Shown here: positions 60,390-64,000 of the stretch, piece by piece
Position numbering within the stretch: position 1 is the stretch's first letter
How the letters are laid out: each line of letters opens with the position of its first letter
NCBI RefSeq assembly: GCF_016785085.1
Contig: NZ_JAENHO010000007.1
Location: forward strand, 62,001 to 126,000
From: Paractinoplanes lichenicola
Lineage (GTDB): Bacteria; Actinomycetota; Actinomycetes; Mycobacteriales; Micromonosporaceae
Direction of reading: 5' to 3'
DNA: 64,000 nt
Translations under genes and position numbers: made by a program
The notes under the pieces: generated by a model
Told to the model about the DNA's origin: nothing
Database searches by the model: none
The model's input: only the letters and a program-made list of their open reading frames with translations

Positions 60390-61225
60390 TCTTCGACCAG
60401 CTGTCCCCGCACTTCGGGGCGATCGTCCACGGCATCGACCTGAGCAAGGTGTCCGACGCCGACGTGGCCGACATCCGGGCCGCCCTGGTGGAACGCAAGG
60501 TCCTGTTCTTCCGCGACCAGACCCTGGACGACGACGGGCAGATCTCGCTGGGCCGCCGGATCGGCGAGCTGACCGCCTCGCACCCCGTGGTCGCGGGGGT
60601 CGACGCCGAGCACCCCGAGGTGTACGCCCTCGACAGCACCGACAACGGTTTCGCCGACGTGTGGCACACGGATGTGACGTTCATGCGCCGCCCACCCCTG
60701 GGCTCGATCCTGCGCGCGGTCACCCTGCCACCCACCGGCGGCGACACCAACTGGGCGGACGCGCAACTGGCCTACGACTCGCTCTCGCCGGCCGTACAGG
60801 AGCTGGTTTCGACTTTGACCGCAGTGCACGACGGCAACCGCGAATTCGGCTACTACCTGGCCCAGCGCCGCAACGGCCAGGGCAACGAGTGGGACGGCGA
60901 GGTGGTGACGTCGTTGAAGCCGATCGAACACCCGGTGATCCGGGTCCATCCCGAGACCGGCCGCCGTGGCATCTTCGTCAACCCCGGCTTCACGTCCCAC
61001 ATCGTCGGCGTGTCCGAATTCGAGAGCCGCGCCATCCTCGACCTGCTCTACGCCCACCTGACCAAGCCCGAACACATCGTCCGCCACCGCTGGCGCCCGG
61101 GCGACGTCGCCATGTGGGACAACCGCAGCACCGCCCACTACGCCAACCGCGACTACGGTTCCGAACGTCGCGTCATGCACCGCATCACCCTGCGCGGCGA
61201 CGTCCCGGTCGGCGTCAACGGTTGA
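60386..61225 (+). CDS. tauD: TauD-type Fe(II)/2-oxoglutarate sulfonate dioxygenase
   Basis: The 279-residue protein is of TauD length (283 in E. coli). The iron ligands are visible: His and Asp in VWHTDVTFM and the second His in NRSTAHYANRDYG; the 2-oxoglutarate Arg lies in RVMHRITLRGD. It oxidises a sulfonate carbon next to sulfur, releasing sulfite for assimilation. It is translationally coupled to tauB (ATGA). The order permease-binding protein-ATPase-dioxygenase makes a self-contained sulfonate-scavenging unit, probably used under sulfate limitation. Confidence 0.93.
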   Translation: MIFDQLSPHFGAIVHGIDLSKVSDADVADIRAALVERKVLFFRDQTLDDDGQISLGRRIGELTASHPVVAGVDAEHPEVYALDSTDNGFADVWHTDVTFMRRPPLGSILRAVTLPPTGGDTNWADAQLAYDSLSPAVQELVSTLTAVHDGNREFGYYLAQRRNGQGNEWDGEVVTSLKPIEHPVIRVHPETGRRGIFVNPGFTSHIVGVSEFESRAILDLLYAHLTKPEHIVRHRWRPGDVAMWDNRSTAHYANRDYGSERRVMHRITLRGDVPVGVNG

Positions 61226-62084
61226 GCGTTCTACCGGTTCAGATCAACTTCAAGATGTCGTAGCGGCGTGGGGGGTGACGGACCGTCGCTCCCGCCGGGA
61301 CGCGGGCGGGGCGAGCAGGGCGCTGGCGCGCCCAAAACACTCACCCCACCCGCGCGACGTGAGTAAGTGGTAATGCCCAACCCCCAACCGCCGGACAAGC
61401 CCACAGATGCGCGCACGCTCGTGGCAGCCCGGCGCGACTGAGCGATAGCGCGCGCAATTGCGCGTTCGATCAGTCCCGCCTGCGCGGCCGTGAGCGCTCG
61501 TTCCCGCCGTGAGGGCCGCGCGCGTCATCCGAGCGATGTCGCTCGCAGTTGCTCGTCCGCTCATTACCGGACCGCACGCCATCTTGAGCGCTCACTCCTA
61601 TCACTTGTTGAGCGACAGTGCTCGTAGTTGCGCACTAGTTCCGTGTCGGCCCGGTCGGTCTCGTGTGCTCGTCCGATCGGTGCGCCAAGCCGCCCGCGTG
61701 TTTGAGCGACAGTGCTCGTTGTTGCGCGTTTGGTCGGTGTCGGCTTGACCGGTCTCGTGTGTTCGTCTGATTGGTGCGCGGGCTGCTCACTTGTTGAGCG
61801 ACAGTGCTCGCCGTTGCGCCTTTGATCGGTGTCGGGCTGGCCGGTCGTGTGGGTCCGTCCGGTCGGTGCGTCGGGCCGCTTGATTGAGCGATGGTGCTCG
61901 TCGTTGCGCGTTTGCGCGGTCTTGCTCGTTGCGCGGGCACGTGTGGTCACTCCCGAAGGCGGGTTCGTGTTCATGGGTGGCCGGTTGCTTGGTGAGGGTG
62001 GGGTTGCGGGGGACTGCGGGAACTTGCGACGGTTCACGCGCGTCGAAGGGGCCCCGGCGAGACGGGGGAGCGCGTGGGCATGAG
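61226..62084. other. gene-free region downstream of the sulfonate operon
   Basis: About 860 bp hold no gene I can support. 61250-61350 is rich in inverted G/C tracts and may contain the operon terminator. 61440-61912 is a tandem array of degenerate repeats on a strand rich in G and T. 61930-62084 leads into the lipoprotein gene. Confidence 0.55.
61440..61912 (+). repeat. array of six degenerate repeats, period 79-94 bp
   Basis: A core close to GAGCGACAGTGCTCG, followed by about two bases and GTTGCGC, begins at 61440, 61531, 61610, 61704, 61796 and 61886, all in the same direction. The spacings are 91, 79, 94, 92 and 90 bp. The core carries a GAGC-n6-GCTC dyad in most copies. Sequence between cores is also related (GGTCGGTGTCGG-like) in the last four units. 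Confidence 0.75.
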
Positions 62085-62999
62085 ATGCGGCTGCTGGTGG
62101 CGATGGCGGTAGGGCTGGTGCTGGCGGGTTGTGCCGCGCCGTCGACCGTCGTGCAGGGGCTGGACGAGCCGTCGCGGCCGAGTGCGCCTGAGAACTTGCA
62201 ACGGCTGCGGGAACGGGCCCGGGTGGTGCTCGCCAACTACGACAAGGCGATGGGCGATGCGGGCTTCGTCGTGGTCGGGCGGACGGAGACCGGCAGTGTG
62301 GGCGCGCTGGAGACCAGCAATGAGCACCTCAAGCAGGTCATCTCGGCGGGGCTGTTTCGCGCGTCGGGTGAGATGCCGGCGGCGCCCCGCCAGACCGGCG
62401 AGGTTGTGTGGGGGAGCGGTGCGCGGCTGGCGTTGCCGCTGATCTCGGCGCGGGAGGGGCTGCGGCTGATGGCTGCCGACAACCGGTGCTCGGAGTGCAC
62501 GCCGCATCCGGTGACGGGGGCGCGGTTGGGCACGATGCGTGTGATGACTACGCGGGGGGAAGCGACCGTGCCGGCGTGGGAGTACACGCTCGCGCAGACG
62601 AAGATGCGCATTCTGCGGGCGGCCGTCGACAGCGGCACCCCGGTTCAGGTGGATCCTCCGGCCGGCAACCCCGACGACATCCCGCACGGGGCCGCGGCCG
62701 AGGCGGCTCGTCCCGACGGGCTGCGGCTCACGGTGAAGTTCACGGGGTCGCGGGAAGGGGCCGACAAGCCCTGCGGCGCGGACTACACCGCCGAGGCCGT
62801 CGAGTCCGAGCGGGCCGTTGCCGTTCTCATTCAGGAACGGCCTTACGACGGCCCGCCGCCCAGCGTTCCGGCCGGCAGCACGCACGCTTGCATGCTTGTC
62901 GGCTACATGCGCACGGTTACGGTCACGCTGTCGGAGCCGCTGGGCGGGCGGGCCGTCATCGAAGTGCAGCAGGGGCAGCCGGTGCCGGTGAAGCGGTGA
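62085..62999 (+). CDS. lipoprotein of unknown function
   Basis: The 304-residue precursor starts at ATG 62085, has a signal sequence MRLLVAMAVGLVLAGC with lipobox Cys 16 and a long outer domain. The domain is rich in Ala, Arg and Glu; it has Cys pairs at NRCSECTP and KPCGADY, and THACMLVGY near the end. No family is recognised. The ribosome site is a weak GGGGAG about 15 bp upstream. The last 44 bp overlap, tail to tail, the molybdoenzyme gene. Confidence 0.75.
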   Translation: MRLLVAMAVGLVLAGCAAPSTVVQGLDEPSRPSAPENLQRLRERARVVLANYDKAMGDAGFVVVGRTETGSVGALETSNEHLKQVISAGLFRASGEMPAAPRQTGEVVWGSGARLALPLISAREGLRLMAADNRCSECTPHPVTGARLGTMRVMTTRGEATVPAWEYTLAQTKMRILRAAVDSGTPVQVDPPAGNPDDIPHGAAAEAARPDGLRLTVKFTGSREGADKPCGADYTAEAVESERAVAVLIQERPYDGPPPSVPAGSTHACMLVGYMRTVTVTLSEPLGGRAVIEVQQGQPVPVKR

Positions 63000-64000
63000 C
63001 GGGCACCTTGACCACGGCGTCGAACAGGTAGCCGAGCGTGTTGAAACGCGCAACATCGGGCTGCACGTTTCCGCGCACGTCGGTGGCGCGGGCCTGCAGC
63101 ACGTGCGGGCCTTCGGCCGGGCGCCAGTCGAGTTCCCAGCGCTGCCAGGCGTTGTCGATCGACGGGCCGACCGGGCGGGCCCGGCGCCAGCGGGTGCCGC
63201 CGTCGGTGCTCACCTCGACGTGCTTGATGCGGCCCGCGGCCGACCAGGAGCGGCCGGTCAGGCGTACGGGAAGGCCGGCCGGGAACGTCGCGCCGGGGTC
63301 GAGCTCGAACGCGCTCTTGATCGACTGGCGGTCGAAGGGCTGCCCCTCGGCCGGGAAATCGGGGCCGAAGAACCTGTAGAACTGCGTGTTCCACGGGGAG
63401 AACAGCGGCTCGTCGGAGACCTCGATGCTGCCGACCCACTTGATCGACGAGATGCCGATCCAGGACGGGACGACCAGGCGTACGGGATGGCCGTGGTCGG
63501 CGGGCAGGGGCGAGCCGTTCATCTCGTACGCGAGCAGGACGTCGTCGAGGGCCTTGCGCACGGGCAAAGGCCGCCGTACGGGTCCCAGGTCGACGCCGCC
63601 GGTCACATAATTCGGGTCGAGGCCGGCCGCCTGCACGTCGACGGCGCGGGACGAGAGCCCGGCCCGGCGCAGCACGGTCGACAGCTTGACGCCCCGCCAG
63701 CGCGCGACGCCCACGGCGCCCAGGCCCCACGCCGTACCGGAAACGGTTTGGGCTTGTTGTGTCGTGAAGTAGCTGCGGCCGTTGCCCGCGCACTCGATTG
63801 TCACCGAGCGCGTCACCGACGGCAGGCGCTCGAGGTCGCGCAACGAGAACTCGACCGGGCCGCCGCGCAGGCCCGCGCCGAACACGGTCAGCCGCCACGA
63901 CGCGCTGTCGATGATCGGGGTGCTCGTATGGTTGCGGACGAAGAAGCGGTCGATCGGCACGTGGTAGCCGACGTCCTTGAGCGAGGACCAGAGCGTTTCG
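62956..64000 (-). CDS. sulfite-oxidase-family molybdopterin oxidoreductase (5' part beyond the window)
   Basis: The frame is open to the right edge; 347 C-terminal codons are seen. Domains in order: VPIDRFFVRNH at the start of the catalytic domain, the molybdenum-ligating Cys in VTIECAGNGRSYF, GTAWGLGAVGVARWRGVKL and the HGHPVRLVVPSWIGISSIKWV block, then a Mo-co dimerisation Ig-like domain (SWSAAGRIKHVEVSTDGG). Such enzymes oxidise sulfite or reduce sulfoxides. A role in handling sulfite from the neighbouring sulfonate operon is possible but is only inference from proximity (1.7 kb). The tail ends in Pro/Ala-rich residues. Confidence 0.88.
   Translation of the reverse strand, partial: ETLWSSLKDVGYHVPIDRFFVRNHTSTPIIDSASWRLTVFGAGLRGGPVEFSLRDLERLPSVTRSVTIECAGNGRSYFTTQQAQTVSGTAWGLGAVGVARWRGVKLSTVLRRAGLSSRAVDVQAAGLDPNYVTGGVDLGPVRRPLPVRKALDDVLLAYEMNGSPLPADHGHPVRLVVPSWIGISSIKWVGSIEVSDEPLFSPWNTQFYRFFGPDFPAEGQPFDRQSIKSAFELDPGATFPAGLPVRLTGRSWSAAGRIKHVEVSTDGGTRWRRARPVGPSIDNAWQRWELDWRPAEGPHVLQARATDVRGNVQPDVARFNTLGYLFDAVVKVPVTASPAPAAPAALR

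Noticed and set aside
61564..62037. A minus-strand ORF of about 157 residues with repeated NxEHxRS segments
   Set aside because: Repeat spacing of 90-94 bp breaks the frame between copies, third-base bias is absent and no ribosome site is seen; the DNA repeat explains it.

Overview
The window is high-GC actinobacterial chromosome. The closest fit is a member of the Micromonosporaceae such as Actinoplanes. This rests on the strong G/C bias at third codon positions, frequent GTG and TTG starts, the recurring string CGTACGG, a mycothiol-dependent isomerase-type protein, a split three-gene transhydrogenase, chemotaxis transducers and a dynamin-like gene pair. No rRNA, tRNA, CRISPR array, insertion sequence or prophage was recognised. 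Most of the window is ordinary chromosomal gene content, with several accessory islands.

Layout. 1-6.2 kb: partial DUF1996 protein, secreted TAP-type hydrolase, pterin-dehydratase/VOC fusion, GH13 glucosidase, AAA ATPase and a tail-overlapping holin-like small protein. 6.3-11.2 kb: NarL-type two-component pair, ABC-2 exporter, MFS exporter. 11.3-12.5 kb: an AT-richer island of two adjacent genes (a short helical protein and a membrane FHA protein) that share one short Gln/Asn/Gly motif. 12.6-22.6 kb: membrane GGDEF-EAL protein, AidB, two coupled dynamin-like GTPases, and an Hsp70-TM-beta-propeller fusion. 22.8-26.3 kb: GH92 mannosidase coupled to a GT4 glycosyltransferase, then the remnant of an LPXTG-type anchor. 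26.5-30.0 kb: a membrane protein, a small protein ending in a YQAGRD motif, and divergently a NACHT-like NTPase that starts with a similar motif. 30-32.3 kb: two convergent P450s whose 3' ends overlap by 40 bp. 32.7-37.2 kb: secreted trypsin-like protease, aminoglycoside-phosphotransferase-type kinase, EamA transporter, MDMPI-type protein, and a Fes-type esterase joined to the MDMPI gene by three tandem 47-bp mini-ORF repeats. 37.3-40.9 kb: pntAA-pntAB-pntB and an acetoacetate decarboxylase-like gene. 41.2-46.6 kb: two chemotaxis transducers, a PASTA membrane protein and a class-III aminotransferase. 46.6-51.3 kb: an LTA-synthase-like phosphotransferase or sulfatase, phosphoketolase and a GNAT. 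51.3-57.7 kb: STAS protein, a second GGDEF-EAL paralogue, small proteins, VOC, isochorismatase-type hydrolase, and a YVTN propeller membrane protein. 57.7-61.2 kb: a taurine/sulfonate operon (permease, binding lipoprotein, ATPase, TauD). 61.4-61.9 kb: a degenerate tandem repeat array. 62.1-64 kb: a lipoprotein and a partial sulfite-oxidase-family molybdoenzyme.

How genes work together. The clearest functional units are the sulfonate operon (uptake plus desulfonation), the transhydrogenase operon, the two-component/ABC set, the mannosidase/glycosyltransferase pair and the dynamin pair. The most interesting content is the pair of loci at 12 kb and 27.5 kb. In each, two neighbouring genes of unrelated architecture carry the same short, repeat-like, Gln/Asn/Gly-rich or amphipathic motif. 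This layout resembles that described for bacterial amyloid-signalling motifs linking NLR-like receptors to partner proteins. The link to signalling is inference, not demonstration.
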